This document shows positions 1 through 8,866 of a DNA stretch of 22,963 nucleotides, piece after piece; position 1 is the first letter of the stretch; every line of letters begins with the position of its first letter. A program made the position numbers and the translations under genes. The notes beneath the pieces were generated by a model. That model made no database searches and was not told the DNA's origin. It saw nothing but the letters and a program-made list of their open reading frames with translations. This DNA is from Rubrobacter sp. (GTDB lineage Bacteria; Actinomycetota; Rubrobacteria; Rubrobacterales; Rubrobacteraceae): the NCBI GenBank assembly GCA_016781635.1, contig JADDPY010000039.1:1-22963 (forward strand), written 5' to 3'.

Positions 1-161
1 CCGGCAAGCGGGTCTTCAAGATGGCCCCCATCCACCACCACTTCGAGTTTCTCGGGTGGGAGGAGAACAAGGTAGTGGTGCGCTTCTGGATCGTCCAGGC
101 TGTATTTGCCTCCACCGGCTTCGTCCTCTACTACTTCACCCTGTACAACGACGCCGTATGA
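1..161 (+). CDS. mraY: Phospho-N-acetylmuramoyl-pentapeptide-transferase, 3' end only
   Basis: Only the last 52 codons are present, read from base 3; the gene begins before the window. MraY is an integral membrane enzyme that moves phospho-MurNAc-pentapeptide from UDP onto undecaprenyl phosphate, forming lipid I. The visible tail contains the MraY hallmark [15 protein letters not shown], with the conserved triple histidine, followed by a hydrophobic last membrane segment ([19 protein letters not shown]) and a short polar end. The TGA stop (159-161) shares bases with the murD ATG in an ATGA overlap, so the two are probably translationally coupled. The position directly before murD is standard for a dcw cluster. 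The identification is firm despite the truncation. Confidence 0.95.
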   Translation, partial: GKRVFKMAPIHHHFEFLGWEENKVVVRFWIVQAVFASTGFVLYYFTLYNDAV

Positions 162-1483
162 CGACGCTCGTATACGGCCTCGGGGAGTCCGGTCTCGCCG
201 CCGCGCGCGCTCTTACCGAGCGTGGCGTGGAGGTCGTGGCCGCCGACGCGAACGACTCCGAAAACCTGCGCCACTCCGTTTTATCGCTCGGCGTCGAGAC
301 ACGCTTCGGGGTCGGGTCGGAACTGCTGGAGGAGGGCTTCGACCGGATCATCGCGAGCCCCGGAATCCGACCCGGCGACGCCGTACTCTCGGCCGCCGAA
401 GTCAGAGGCATTCCGATTCTCTCCGAGGTCGCCCTCGGGCTCGAGCTGCTCCGGAGGGAGGCCCCGGATCTCAAGGTAGCCGCTGTCACCGGAACGAACG
501 GTAAAACGACGGTGGTGGATATGATCGGGCACTGCCTGACTGCCTCCGGCATCCCGCACACCGTAGCCGGCAACTCCTGGCGCGCCCTCACCGGCTGCCT
601 CGAGGAGATCCGCGAGGCCGGTGCGCTCGTCCTCGAGATCTCCTCCTTTCAGCTCCACTACCTCGAAAGCCCCGGCTTCGACGTGGCGGCACTTTTGAAC
701 GTCCGCCCCGATCACCTCAACTGGCACGCTTCCTTCGAGGAGTACGTCGCCGACAAGCTGCGCGTCTTCGACGGGCAGGACGCACACGCCCTCGCGCTGG
801 TGAGCGCCGGGGACGAGGTAGGCCGGAGCGTGGCGGAGGGCCTCGTCCCCGAGACCATTGTCGTCGGGGAGGGGGAGACGCGGCTCGAGGGGGAAAGCCT
901 GCTGCTGCGGGGGCATCCCCTCGCGGAGACGTCCGAGCTTCCGTTCGGGGGGAGGCATAACCGGGAGAACGTCCTGTTTGCGGCCCTGACGGCCGGAAGG
1001 CTCGGGGCGGGGATGACGGGCATCCGCGCGGGGGTTCTCGGATACGGGCTCAAGCCGCACAGGATGGAGGTCGTAGGGGAATACGAGGGCGTCACGTGGG
1101 TCGACGACTCGAAGGCGACGAACCCGGCGGCGGTTGCGGCGGCGCTCTCGGGGATGGAAGGTCCGGTCGTGCTCATCCTCGGAGGGTCGGAGAAGGAGAC
1201 GAATTTCTCCGAGGTAGTGCCCCATCTCGCGCGGTGTCGCGCGATCCTCTGTCAGGGGGAGGCGGGGCCACGGCTCGCCGGGTTTCTGAGAGAAGCTGGG
1301 GCGGAGGTCCGGGTGCTCCCCGACCTTGGATCGGCGGTGGAGGAGGCCCGCGCTGTTGCCCGGCCGGGCGACGTGGTGCTGCTCTCGCCCGGCTGCGCGA
1401 GCTTCGACCAGTTCTCCGGCTACGCTGAGAGGGGGGAGGTCTTCGCGCGGCTCTCGGCCGTTCGGGCCGGGGTGCGCCGGTGA
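158..1483 (+). CDS. murD: UDP-N-acetylmuramoyl-L-alanine--D-glutamate ligase
   Basis: Cytoplasmic Mur ligase of 441 aa that adds D-glutamate to UDP-MurNAc-L-Ala using ATP. The N-terminal Rossmann-like domain opens with [10 protein letters not shown] (residues 5-14). The ATP loop TGTNGKTT is at 111-118. The central-domain motifs LEISSFQL (159-166) and [10 protein letters not shown] (181-190) are present, and Lys200 sits where the family has its carbamylated lysine. The C-terminal domain carries VDDSKATNP and [11 protein letters not shown]. The reading frame is open upstream to base 56, but that segment lies in mraY. The ATG at 158 is chosen because it gives the usual MurD N-terminus and overlaps the mraY stop by 4 nt. 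The 3' end overlaps ftsW by 4 nt (GTGA). Confidence 0.97.
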   Translation: MTTLVYGLGESGLAAARALTERGVEVVAADANDSENLRHSVLSLGVETRFGVGSELLEEGFDRIIASPGIRPGDAVLSAAEVRGIPILSEVALGLELLRREAPDLKVAAVTGTNGKTTVVDMIGHCLTASGIPHTVAGNSWRALTGCLEEIREAGALVLEISSFQLHYLESPGFDVAALLNVRPDHLNWHASFEEYVADKLRVFDGQDAHALALVSAGDEVGRSVAEGLVPETIVVGEGETRLEGESLLLRGHPLAETSELPFGGRHNRENVLFAALTAGRLGAGMTGIRAGVLGYGLKPHRMEVVGEYEGVTWVDDSKATNPAAVAAALSGMEGPVVLILGGSEKETNFSEVVPHLARCRAILCQGEAGPRLAGFLREAGAEVRVLPDLGSAVEEARAVARPGDVVLLSPGCASFDQFSGYAERGEVFARLSAVRAGVRR

Positions 1484-2649
1484 CGTCGCTTCGGGCGAAC
1501 TTGGTTATTGTGGCGCTCGCGCTCGCGGCCCTCGGGAACGTCATGGTCTACTCCGCGACCTCCGCGGCGTGGGGAGCGGAGGCCGGGGCACACCTCCTGC
1601 TAACGCGCTTCGCGCATGTGGGGATCGGGATCCTCGCGTTCTTCTTGGCGAAGGGGATGCGTTACACGGCGTGGCGCAAGATAGCGCCGCCGCTCTATGC
1701 GGGCGTGCTCCTGAGCCTCGTTCTCGTGCTGTTTGTGGGAGACGAGATCGGCGGAGCTCGAAGATGGATCGACGTCGGTCCCGTCCAGGTCCAGCCGGCG
1801 GAGTTCGCGAAGCTCGCGGCGGTGGTGCTGCTCGCGGCGGTGGTCTCGCGGGCGCGTCCCGGCTCGGGGTTGCCGTGGAGGTCGATCGGGGCGGTGGGGG
1901 TCCTCTTCGGGCTCGTGCTTATCGAGCCGGACTTTGGGACGTCGGTGGTACTCGCGTCCGGGGCAGCCGGGGTGCTGTGGGCATCGGAGCTCAGGACCCG
2001 GGATCTCTTGCTTGCGGGGTGCGCGGCACTGGTGATGCTCGTCGGGGCGATGCTTGCCGCACCTTACAGGAGGGAGCGGTTCCTAACCTTTCTGGATCCC
2101 TTGAGCGTCTGCGACGGGTCGGGGTACCAGATCTGCCAGTCCATGAGCGCGATACGGGGAGGGAGCTACTTTGGGGCTGGGGCCGGGGGAGGCGCCATAC
2201 CCGTCCCCGAGCTTCACACCGACATGATCTTCGCCCTAGTCGGCGAGGAGCTGGGGCTCCTCGGGATGATCGCCGTGATCGGGGCCTTCGGCTTCTTCGT
2301 GGTTTCTGCGTACTGCATCGCCCTGAACGCCCCGACGGTTCTGGGCCGGTGTCTTGCGGCGGGCCTTGCGACGATGTTTACGGTTCAGATCGTCTTCAAC
2401 ATCGGCGCCACCATGAGCGTCGTCCCCCTGGCCGGGATGACGCTGCCGTTTATAAGCTACGGCGGTTCCAGTATCCTCGTCTGCTTCGCAGCGGTGGGGA
2501 TCCTGTACCGCGTATCGGAGGATAGTGAGGTTGCGAGAGAAGCGAGAAGCGCTTCGAGCGGCGGGCGGGAGCGGCGCGGGAGTACGCGTCCTGATAGCAG
2601 GAGGCGGGACGGGGGGACACGCGATCCCCGCGCTGTGCGTGGCGGATAG
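1480..2649 (+). CDS. ftsW: Septal peptidoglycan glycosyltransferase FtsW (SEDS family)
   Basis: Polytopic membrane protein of 389 aa that polymerises lipid II glycan chains at the division septum, normally with a class B PBP partner. About ten hydrophobic segments are visible. SEDS motifs include RRWIDVGPVQVQPAEFAKL (95-112), DGSGYQICQS (212-221), PELHTDMIFALVGEELG (243-259, with Asp248 matching the conserved catalytic aspartate), and the terminal signature SVVPLAGMTLPFISYGGSS (313-331). The start is a GTG overlapping the murD stop. After the last membrane segment (about residue 344) there is a 45-residue, arginine- and serine-rich hydrophilic tail. The DNA of its last 39 codons also encodes the MurG N-terminus in another frame. 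That tail may be non-conserved, so the natural stop could differ if there is a sequencing frameshift. Confidence 0.95.
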   Translation: MTSLRANLVIVALALAALGNVMVYSATSAAWGAEAGAHLLLTRFAHVGIGILAFFLAKGMRYTAWRKIAPPLYAGVLLSLVLVLFVGDEIGGARRWIDVGPVQVQPAEFAKLAAVVLLAAVVSRARPGSGLPWRSIGAVGVLFGLVLIEPDFGTSVVLASGAAGVLWASELRTRDLLLAGCAALVMLVGAMLAAPYRRERFLTFLDPLSVCDGSGYQICQSMSAIRGGSYFGAGAGGGAIPVPELHTDMIFALVGEELGLLGMIAVIGAFGFFVVSAYCIALNAPTVLGRCLAAGLATMFTVQIVFNIGATMSVVPLAGMTLPFISYGGSSILVCFAAVGILYRVSEDSEVAREARSASSGGRERRGSTRPDSRRRDGGTRDPRAVRGG

Positions 2650-3646
2650 CTTGCGCGCAACAGCGGCTGACGTCGCCTTTATAGGTTCGGAGTCCGGCAT
2701 CGAAGCCGGTCTCGTGCCCGACGCGGGTTACAAGCTCCACGCCCTCCCCCTTGCCGGACTCTCAGGAGGACCCGTCGCCCGCGCCCGCGCCGGCCTGCTC
2801 TTCGCGCGGGCCGTCTCTCGCTGCCGCGCTATCTTGAAATCTTTCCGCCCTGGCGCCGTCCTCGGCGTCGGCGGCTACGCCAGTGCCCCGGCGGTCCTTG
2901 CGGCGGGGACGCTGGGCATACCGACCTTCCTTCACGAGCAGAATTCCGTCCCCGGAAGGGTGAATAGGTTCGCCTCTCGCTTTACGCGGGAGGTGCTCGT
3001 CACCTTCCCGGCGGCTCAGAAAGCCCTGAGCCGCGCCGTCCCCGTCGGAATGCCGACCCGCGATGAGTTCTTCGGGGCGTCAAGGGAGGAGGGCCTCGCC
3101 CGCCTCGGGCTGGAGCCGCCGGTCGTCCTGCTCTTCGGCGGGAGCGGCGGCGCTCTGAAGCTGAACCTGGCGGCGACGGCGGCCTTCGGCGGCGGGGAGA
3201 CGCCGTACTCGGTGATCCAGGTCTCTGGTCGTCGCGACTTCGCGCGTCTCTCTACGAAAAACCCCCGCCATAAGATCATCCCTTACGATAACGAGCTCTG
3301 GCACGCGGTCGCGGCCTCGGACGTCGTGGTGATGCGGGCCGGGGCCGGCTCCCTCTTCGACACCGCCGCCGTGGGCCGGGCCTCCGTCTTGGTCCCCTAC
3401 CCTTACGCGACGGGCGACCACCAGCTGCACAACGCCCGCTACTTCACCGAGGGGGACGCGGCCGAGCTCATGCTCGACGACGAGGTAGACGCCGCGGCTC
3501 TTCAAAGCCGGGTTGAAGGACTGTTAAAAGACGATACGCGCCGGGGGGTGCTCGCGCGGAACATGCGCGCCCTCGCCACCCCGCACGCCGCCGACGAGGT
3601 TGCCCGCAAGCTCCTCGCCGCGGCTACGAACGGAGGTATACGATGA
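2531..3646 (+). CDS. murG: UDP-GlcNAc--lipid I N-acetylglucosaminyltransferase
   Basis: Peripheral membrane GT-B glycosyltransferase (371 aa from TTG) that converts lipid I to lipid II. The N-terminal loop GGGTGGH (residues 24-30), GVGGYASAP, LHEQNSVPGRVNR, GGSGGALKLN and RAGAGSLFDTAAVG are all recognisable MurG blocks. In the last, Asp replaces the glutamate that usually contacts the UDP ribose, a conservative change. Two starts are possible: GTG 2525 and TTG 2531. GGAGG at 2517-2521 lies 3 nt from GTG but 9 nt from TTG, so TTG is preferred. No start codon exists closer to the conserved VRVLIAGGG block. The 5' end lies out of frame inside ftsW (119 nt shared), and the stop overlaps the murC ATG by 4 nt. 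Confidence 0.94.
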   Translation: MREKREALRAAGGSGAGVRVLIAGGGTGGHAIPALCVADSLRATAADVAFIGSESGIEAGLVPDAGYKLHALPLAGLSGGPVARARAGLLFARAVSRCRAILKSFRPGAVLGVGGYASAPAVLAAGTLGIPTFLHEQNSVPGRVNRFASRFTREVLVTFPAAQKALSRAVPVGMPTRDEFFGASREEGLARLGLEPPVVLLFGGSGGALKLNLAATAAFGGGETPYSVIQVSGRRDFARLSTKNPRHKIIPYDNELWHAVAASDVVVMRAGAGSLFDTAAVGRASVLVPYPYATGDHQLHNARYFTEGDAAELMLDDEVDAAALQSRVEGLLKDDTRRGVLARNMRALATPHAADEVARKLLAAATNGGIR

Positions 3647-4995
3647 AGATACACATGATCGGGATCGGCGGCGCCGGGATGAGCGGTATCGCTGAGGTTC
3701 TACACGGCGCGGGCCACCGCGTCACCGGCTCCGACCTCAAGGAGTCGCCCTATACCAGGAGGCTCTCCGAGGCCGGGGTGAAGGTCTACATCGGGCACAC
3801 CGCGCACCAAGTCGGCGACGCGGAGGAGGTCGTCATCTCGACGGCCATCCCCTCCACGAACCCCGAGCTCCTCGAGGCAAGCCGACGCTCGATCCCGGTG
3901 GTCCCGCGCGCCGGCGCCCTCGCCCGCATCCTCGCGGGGGGCAGAAGCGTCGCCATCGCCGGCACCCATGGAAAGACCACGACCACGAGCATGACAGCCC
4001 ACGCCCTCGGAGCCCTGGGCGAGAACCCGACCGCGCTCATCGGCGGCGAGCTCAACGACATAGGGAGCAACGTTGTCGTGAGCTCCTCCGACCTCTTCGT
4101 CGCCGAGGCCGACGAGTCGGACCGCTCCCTCCTCCACCTCGACCCCCTGGCCGCCGTCGTAACCAACGTCGAGTTCGACCACCCGGACTTTTACTCCTCC
4201 CTGGAGGACGTCATGGAGACCTTCGAGAAGTTCGTCCGCAAGCTCCCTGCCGAAGGTCACCTCGTCACCTGCGCCGACGACGAGAACTGCGAGGAGCTCG
4301 CGGTCCTCGCCCCCTGCCCCGTGACGACCTACGGGATGGTGGCCGGAGACCTAAGGGCCACGCAACTCTCCTCCAACTCCTACCTCCTGTACGAGGGCGG
4401 CGAGGAGCGGGGGACCGTAGAGCTTGGCGTCCACGGTCGGCACAACATCCTCAACTCGCTCGCGGCGGTCGGGATAGCGCGCTGGCTCGGCCACGACGCC
4501 TACGCCGCCGCCCGGAGCTTGAAGGATTTCGGCGGCGTCCGGCGGCGGTTTCAGCACAAGGGAACCAAGAACGGCATCCGCGTCGTGGACGACTACGCCC
4601 ACCACCCGACGGAACTCTCCGCGACCCTGGAGGTCGCCCGGGCAACCGCCTCACCCGAGGGCCGGGTCGTCGCCGTCTTTCAGCCGCACCGCTACTCGCG
4701 CACCCGGACCTTGTACCGCGAGTTCGGAGAAGCCCTTACCGCCGCCGACGCGGTCGTCGTCACCGAGGTTTACGGTGCCGGCGAGATGCCCCAGCCCGGG
4801 GTAAGCGGGAAGCTGATCGTGGACGCTGTCTGCGAGAGCCAGACCCCGGAACGCCCCGATGTCTACTACGTCCCAGACGGCCACGACATCCCGACCGTAC
4901 TCCGCGCCATCTCCCATCCCGCCGATACCGTCCTGACGATGGGCGCGGGGGACATCTCGCGGGCCGGCGACGAGTTCCTAGCCGCCCTCGGATAG
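3643..4995 (+). CDS. murC: UDP-N-acetylmuramate--L-alanine ligase
   Basis: First amino-acid ligase of peptidoglycan precursor synthesis, joining L-alanine to UDP-MurNAc with ATP; 450 aa, normal for MurC. The UDP-binding loop GIGGAGMSG is at 7-15, the ATP loop AGTHGKTTTT at 106-115, AEADESDRS at 154-162 and TNVEFDHPD at 174-182. DDYAHHPTEL and FQPHRYSRT follow in the C-terminal half. The ATG at 3643 has a good GGAGG ribosome binding site about 7 nt upstream and overlaps the murG stop (ATGA). It is followed by 41 untranslated bases before ftsQ, without murB or ddl, which many dcw clusters place here. Confidence 0.97.
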   Translation: MKIHMIGIGGAGMSGIAEVLHGAGHRVTGSDLKESPYTRRLSEAGVKVYIGHTAHQVGDAEEVVISTAIPSTNPELLEASRRSIPVVPRAGALARILAGGRSVAIAGTHGKTTTTSMTAHALGALGENPTALIGGELNDIGSNVVVSSSDLFVAEADESDRSLLHLDPLAAVVTNVEFDHPDFYSSLEDVMETFEKFVRKLPAEGHLVTCADDENCEELAVLAPCPVTTYGMVAGDLRATQLSSNSYLLYEGGEERGTVELGVHGRHNILNSLAAVGIARWLGHDAYAAARSLKDFGGVRRRFQHKGTKNGIRVVDDYAHHPTELSATLEVARATASPEGRVVAVFQPHRYSRTRTLYREFGEALTAADAVVVTEVYGAGEMPQPGVSGKLIVDAVCESQTPERPDVYYVPDGHDIPTVLRAISHPADTVLTMGAGDISRAGDEFLAALG

Positions 4996-5036
4996 GCCCG
5001 CGGAATCAGAAGTAATCGGCGTGAAGGAGATCGTCT

Positions 5037-5714
5037 TTGCATAGGCTGCTGAAAGCCCTGACGGCCTCGATCGTGGTTGCGGCCCTCACCGCGTTCGCCG
5101 CCTTCTTCGGAGCCTACCTTCTCTTCCCCGTAACCGGATTGAAGGTCGAGGGGGCTCGCATGTTCCCGGAGAGGGAGGCCTGGGCCGCCCTCCCGGATCG
5201 GGCGAGCCTCTTCACCCTCGACGAGGAGGGGTTGGAGCAAAAGATAGAAGCTAACCCTTGGGTAAAGGGTGCAAAAGTGCTTAAAAACAGCGACTCCGGT
5301 ATAGTTGTAGTAGAGATTGAAGAGCGTAAGGCCGTCTTGAACGGGAAGCTGGGCCGGGGGAGCGGCGTTTGGGCGGTGGATGGTACGGAGCTCCCGGGGC
5401 TCGGGGGTGCGCGCCTCAAGCGGGTCGGGCTCGACGAGGGGCGTCTGGAGGAAATCTTGGGTATAGGCGAGGCGTTGGATGAGAATGGGGTGCGCCTCGA
5501 CTCGGTCGATGCGGTAGAAGCCGGGGGCATAGAGGCCACCGTGGAAGGTCGCCGCGTCATCTTTGGAGGGGATGTTGGGGCCGGGCAGATTCGCGCCATC
5601 GTGGGCGTTATGGAGGAGCACCCCGAGGCCCCGTATTTCGACCTCCGCTCCCCGGAGAGGGTAGTAGTCGGCGCAGTGAAGAGCGAAGATCTCTCTGATG
5701 GGTCGAACGGGTAG
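5037..5714 (+). CDS. ftsQ: Cell division protein FtsQ/DivIB
   Basis: Bitopic membrane protein of 225 aa that scaffolds the periplasmic divisome (FtsB/FtsL partners in other bacteria). A short cytoplasmic end is followed by one membrane helix (about residues 9-31). A POTRA domain begins at VTGLKVEGARMFP and includes the characteristic NPWVKGAKV (73-81) and VVVEIEERKAVL (90-101). A beta-rich domain and short tail follow. The start is TTG at 5037, supported by AAGGAG at 5024-5029 with 7-nt spacing and by the lack of another start before the membrane helix. The sequence is poorly conserved outside POTRA, as is usual in this family, so the call rests on architecture plus position between murC and ftsA. 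The 3' end overlaps the chosen ftsA start by 17 nt. Confidence 0.9.
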   Translation: MHRLLKALTASIVVAALTAFAAFFGAYLLFPVTGLKVEGARMFPEREAWAALPDRASLFTLDEEGLEQKIEANPWVKGAKVLKNSDSGIVVVEIEERKAVLNGKLGRGSGVWAVDGTELPGLGGARLKRVGLDEGRLEEILGIGEALDENGVRLDSVDAVEAGGIEATVEGRRVIFGGDVGAGQIRAIVGVMEEHPEAPYFDLRSPERVVVGAVKSEDLSDGSNG

Positions 5715-6933
5715 CGAGAACGTGTCGAAGCTAGTTTATGGGTTAGACGTCGGCACCACAAAGATCGTGGCGATCGCGGGCCGGGTGGACGGTCGGCGTC
5801 CCGTCGAGGTGCTAGCGATGGGGGAGGCCCCGAGCTACGGCCTCCGGCGCGGGGTCGTCGTAGACCGGGAGGCCGCGACGGAGTCCATAGCCGAGGCCAT
5901 CGAGGCATGCGGCAGCGGCTCGATGCGCGGTGGGCCCGTCAGCGTCGGCATCGCCGGAGGCCACATCCGATCCCTGAACACGGAGGTTGCGCTCCTTAAC
6001 CGGAGCCGCAACCGCCTCGTCACGGAGACGTTCCTGAAAAAGCTCCACGCGGAGGCGCGGGGGGTAAGTACCGACGAGGATGAGGAGGTCTTGCACGTCG
6101 TCCCACGCTCCTTTGTCCTCGACGGGACCGAGGGGGTCAGGCAGCCGGTGGGCCTCGCGGCACGCCGGGTGAAGATGCGGGCCCACGTGGTGAGCGGCGC
6201 GATCTCCGGCATCCAGAACCTGCTCGGCGCCGTCGAAGACTGTGGGGTGAGGGTCTCGCGCGTAGTCCTCGAACCGCTGGCCTCCAGCGAGGCGTGTCTG
6301 AGCTCCGATGACAGGGAGATGGGGGTCGCCCTCCTGGACATCGGCGGGGGAACCACCGACATCGCGGCGTTTATGCGCGGTGCCCTCACCCACACGGCCG
6401 TGGTACCGATCGGAGGCGAAAGCTTCTCGGCCGACGTCGCCTACGGGCTCAAGGTGCCGTTCGACGACGCCGAGAGGCTCAAGGTTCGCTACGGCACGGT
6501 GCTCTCCGGGGGCGTGGACGACGTCGCCCCCGTCCTGCTTGATGATCGGCACTACAGCGCCAAGTTCATCAGCCAAATCCTGGAGTACCGCGCCCGCGAG
6601 GTCCTCGAGTTTGCCCGCGATTCCCTCGATGATGCTCGTGTACGATATGCCCTACCCGGGGGGGTGGTGCTCACCGGTGGGGGCTCCCAGTTGGAAGGCT
6701 TTGGACAGCTCGCCGAAGAGATCCTCGGCATGCGCACCAGGTTCGCCGCGCCCCAACGCATCAAGGGTGACGTTAAGCCTGTACAGAAGCCTCAGTATTC
6801 AACAGCGGTCGGCCTGCTATACTTCGCTGCGAAAAACGATGACCTTCGAGTGAAGAGTAAAGGTGCGGGGGCATTTGATTTTGGTAGCATAGTGGCCGCG
6901 GTCAAGGGGTGGTTCCGGGTTTTGCCCGGTTAG
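5698..6933 (+). CDS. ftsA: Cell division protein FtsA (actin-like FtsZ anchor)
   Basis: Actin-fold ATPase (411 aa) that tethers FtsZ filaments to the membrane and recruits later divisome proteins. Visible elements are the phosphate-1 loop GLDVGTTK, an FtsA-type subdomain 1C (around [12 protein letters not shown] to [13 protein letters not shown]), the phosphate-2 loop [12 protein letters not shown], the adenosine motif [10 protein letters not shown], and a C-terminal amphipathic segment [15 protein letters not shown] resembling the membrane-targeting helix. The ATG 5698 start, with GAAG 9 nt upstream, overlaps ftsQ. GTG 5722 (giving [10 protein letters not shown] at the N-terminus) is an alternative. 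Common actinobacteria lack FtsA, so its presence between ftsQ and ftsZ is notable. Nothing suggests decay: all nucleotide-binding loops are intact. Confidence 0.95.
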   Translation: MGRTGSENVSKLVYGLDVGTTKIVAIAGRVDGRRPVEVLAMGEAPSYGLRRGVVVDREAATESIAEAIEACGSGSMRGGPVSVGIAGGHIRSLNTEVALLNRSRNRLVTETFLKKLHAEARGVSTDEDEEVLHVVPRSFVLDGTEGVRQPVGLAARRVKMRAHVVSGAISGIQNLLGAVEDCGVRVSRVVLEPLASSEACLSSDDREMGVALLDIGGGTTDIAAFMRGALTHTAVVPIGGESFSADVAYGLKVPFDDAERLKVRYGTVLSGGVDDVAPVLLDDRHYSAKFISQILEYRAREVLEFARDSLDDARVRYALPGGVVLTGGGSQLEGFGQLAEEILGMRTRFAAPQRIKGDVKPVQKPQYSTAVGLLYFAAKNDDLRVKSKGAGAFDFGSIVAAVKGWFRVLPG

Positions 6934-6982
6934 GGACCGGAGAGGCTGGCTAAAGCGCAGGCGACGGAGGGCTGGGAAGGTA

Positions 6983-8065
6983 ATGTTGGAGTCGGGGACT
7001 AACTATTTGGCGGTGATCAAGGTCGTAGGGATCGGCGGCGGCGGGACCAATGCCGTGAACCGCATGATCAACTCCGGTTTGACCGGGGTCGAGTTCATCG
7101 CCGTGAACACGGACGCGCAGGCGTTGCAGATGTGCGATGCGGACATGAAGATCCACATCGGCGAGAAGCTGACGCGTGGCCTCGGGGCCGGCGCCGACCC
7201 GAAGATCGGGATGGAGGCCGCCGAGGAGAGCAAGCAGGAGATCGAAGAAGCTCTACGCGGGGCCGACATGGTCTTCGTGACGGCGGGCAAGGGCGGCGGC
7301 ACCGGTACGGGAGCGGCCCCCGTGGTCGCGAAGCTGGCTCGCGAGCAGGGCGCCCTTACGGTCGGTGTCGTGACGCGGCCATTTACCTTCGAGGGTCGGC
7401 GACGCGGGACGTACGCCGAAGAGGGGATCAAGCGGCTCAAGGAGAACGTCGACTCCCTGATCATTATCCCGAACGACAGGCTCCTGCAGGTCGCCGAGAA
7501 GCGGACCAGCATGATGGACGCCTTCAAGATGGCCGACGACGTTCTGAGGAAGGGTGTTCAGGGGATCACGGACCTCATTACGGTGCCGGGCCTCATCAAC
7601 CTCGACTTCGCGGACGTTCGCACGATCATGCAGAACTCCGGTTCCGCGCTCATGGGTATCGGCGAGTCGAGCAGTGAGTCCAGGGGCTCGGAGGCCGCGA
7701 AAACCGCGATCAGCAGTCCGCTGCTGGAGGCAAGCATCGAGGGTGCTACCGGGATCATCTTGAACATTACCGGCGGTACGGACCTCGGGCTCTTCGAGGT
7801 AAACGAGGCAGCGGAGATCGTGCACAACGCCGCCCACCAGGACGCCAACCTGATTTTCGGGGCCGTGGTGGATGAGACCTACGGTGAGCGCGTGAGCGTA
7901 ACGGTGATCGCGACCGGCTTCGACCAGCGCCTCGTTACCCGGCGTCGGGAAGAGCAGGCGACCGAGGCTCCGCGCGAGCGCGACCGCGACCGCGAGGAGC
8001 CGCCCGTCTCGGATAGGGATAGCGGCGACGTCCTCGACATCCCGGCCTTCCTTCGCCGCCGCTAG
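6983..8065 (+). CDS. ftsZ: Cell division GTPase FtsZ
   Basis: Tubulin-like GTPase (360 aa) that forms the Z ring. The N-terminal GTP-binding region has [13 protein letters not shown] (16-28) and the tubulin signature GGGTGTG (104-110). The T7 synergy loop NLDFAD (206-211) needed for GTP hydrolysis is intact. A short, highly charged linker (rich in Arg, Asp and Glu, about 30 residues) leads to the conserved C-terminal peptide [12 protein letters not shown], the docking site for FtsA and SepF, both encoded in this window. The ATG is preceded by GGGAAGG with 3-4 nt spacing. The 49-nt gap after ftsA shows no convincing promoter. Confidence 0.98.
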   Translation: MLESGTNYLAVIKVVGIGGGGTNAVNRMINSGLTGVEFIAVNTDAQALQMCDADMKIHIGEKLTRGLGAGADPKIGMEAAEESKQEIEEALRGADMVFVTAGKGGGTGTGAAPVVAKLAREQGALTVGVVTRPFTFEGRRRGTYAEEGIKRLKENVDSLIIIPNDRLLQVAEKRTSMMDAFKMADDVLRKGVQGITDLITVPGLINLDFADVRTIMQNSGSALMGIGESSSESRGSEAAKTAISSPLLEASIEGATGIILNITGGTDLGLFEVNEAAEIVHNAAHQDANLIFGAVVDETYGERVSVTVIATGFDQRLVTRRREEQATEAPRERDRDREEPPVSDRDSGDVLDIPAFLRRR

Positions 8066-8091
8066 GCGGACCAGGTTCGTCGGGGCAGCCC

Positions 8092-8865
8092 TTGCAGATC
8101 GCATCCTGGAGAGAGCGCGCCGCCGACAGCCCGGGCGGCGCGCCTTACATTGCCCCCGAACCCGCCTCGCCGGGAGCCAGAATCTGGTTCTTTACTCGTA
8201 AGGGCGGCGTCTCCGAGCCGCCCTACGACACGCTGAACGTTTCGACCCTCGTCGGTGACGAGCCCTCCGCGGTTTCGGAGAACCTCTCCCGTATGAAGAC
8301 CACCATGGGCGGCCAGTCCTCTGCCTGGGTGAGACAGGTCGCCGGTGACGAGGTGGTGCGCGTGGAGGAGGGCCGGTTCGCGGGGGAGGGGGATGCGCTC
8401 GTAACCAGGAATGGGGGTTTCTCGCTCGTCGTTGCGATGGCGGACTGCGTGCCGGTCGCGCTCGTGGGTGACGGGGTAGTGGGAATGGTTCATTCGGGGT
8501 GGCGTGGAACGCTCAAAGGGATCTCGGGCAAGACTACTAGGGACATGGGCGACCCTTCTTCCGTACGCGCTTATATAGGGCCCGGCATTCGCCAGTGTTG
8601 CTACGAGGTTTCGGAGGAGATCGCCGGTCGCTTCGCCAGAAGGTTCGGACGGGAGGTCGTGGAGGGGCGAATGCTTTCTTTGGCGGGAGCCATAAAGACC
8701 GACCTCCGCGAGGCCGGCGTAACGGAGGTGCACGACCTCGGGCTCTGCACCGGTTGCCGACCCGACCTATTCTACTCGCACCGCAAGGAGGGCCCGAAGA
8801 CCGGGCGCAACCTTGCGGCGGTGGCGCTGGATCTTGGGAGCAGCGGTCGAAGGGACGCTCGATAG
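8092..8865 (+). CDS. pgeF: Laccase-domain protein, PgeF/YlmD family (purine nucleoside phosphorylase / polyphenol oxidase fold)
   Basis: Protein of 257 aa from the DUF152/YfiH/YlmD family, whose members have been linked to purine nucleoside phosphorolysis and to peptidoglycan amino-acid editing. Family blocks seen: FFTRKGGVSEPPYDTLNV (33-50), VGDEPSAVSENLSRM (54-68), ADCVPV (117-122, Cys119), MVHSGWRGTLKGI (132-144, His134), GPGIRQCCYEVSEEI (163-177) and a CTGCRPDLFYSHRKEG end. The usual QVHG motif reads QVAG (82-85), so the first of the three His/Cys/His metal or catalytic ligands is Ala84. The start is a TTG with a weak upstream GGGG. The position between ftsZ and yggS matches ylmD in Gram-positive clusters. 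Family is certain; activity is uncertain because of the missing histidine. Confidence 0.88.
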   Translation: MQIASWRERAADSPGGAPYIAPEPASPGARIWFFTRKGGVSEPPYDTLNVSTLVGDEPSAVSENLSRMKTTMGGQSSAWVRQVAGDEVVRVEEGRFAGEGDALVTRNGGFSLVVAMADCVPVALVGDGVVGMVHSGWRGTLKGISGKTTRDMGDPSSVRAYIGPGIRQCCYEVSEEIAGRFARRFGREVVEGRMLSLAGAIKTDLREAGVTEVHDLGLCTGCRPDLFYSHRKEGPKTGRNLAAVALDLGSSGRRDAR

Positions 8866-8866
8866 C

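Noticed and set aside
56..157. Upstream extension of the murD reading frame
   Set aside because: It lies in the mraY coding sequence in another frame, and the encoded residues do not resemble MurD; ATG 158 gives the family N-terminus.
5277..5305. Promoter-like GTGCTT-17 nt-TATAGT inside ftsQ, which could serve ftsA-ftsZ
   Set aside because: The -35 match is poor and there is no extended -10; the AT-richer stretch is explained by Lys, Asn and Val codons in the POTRA domain.
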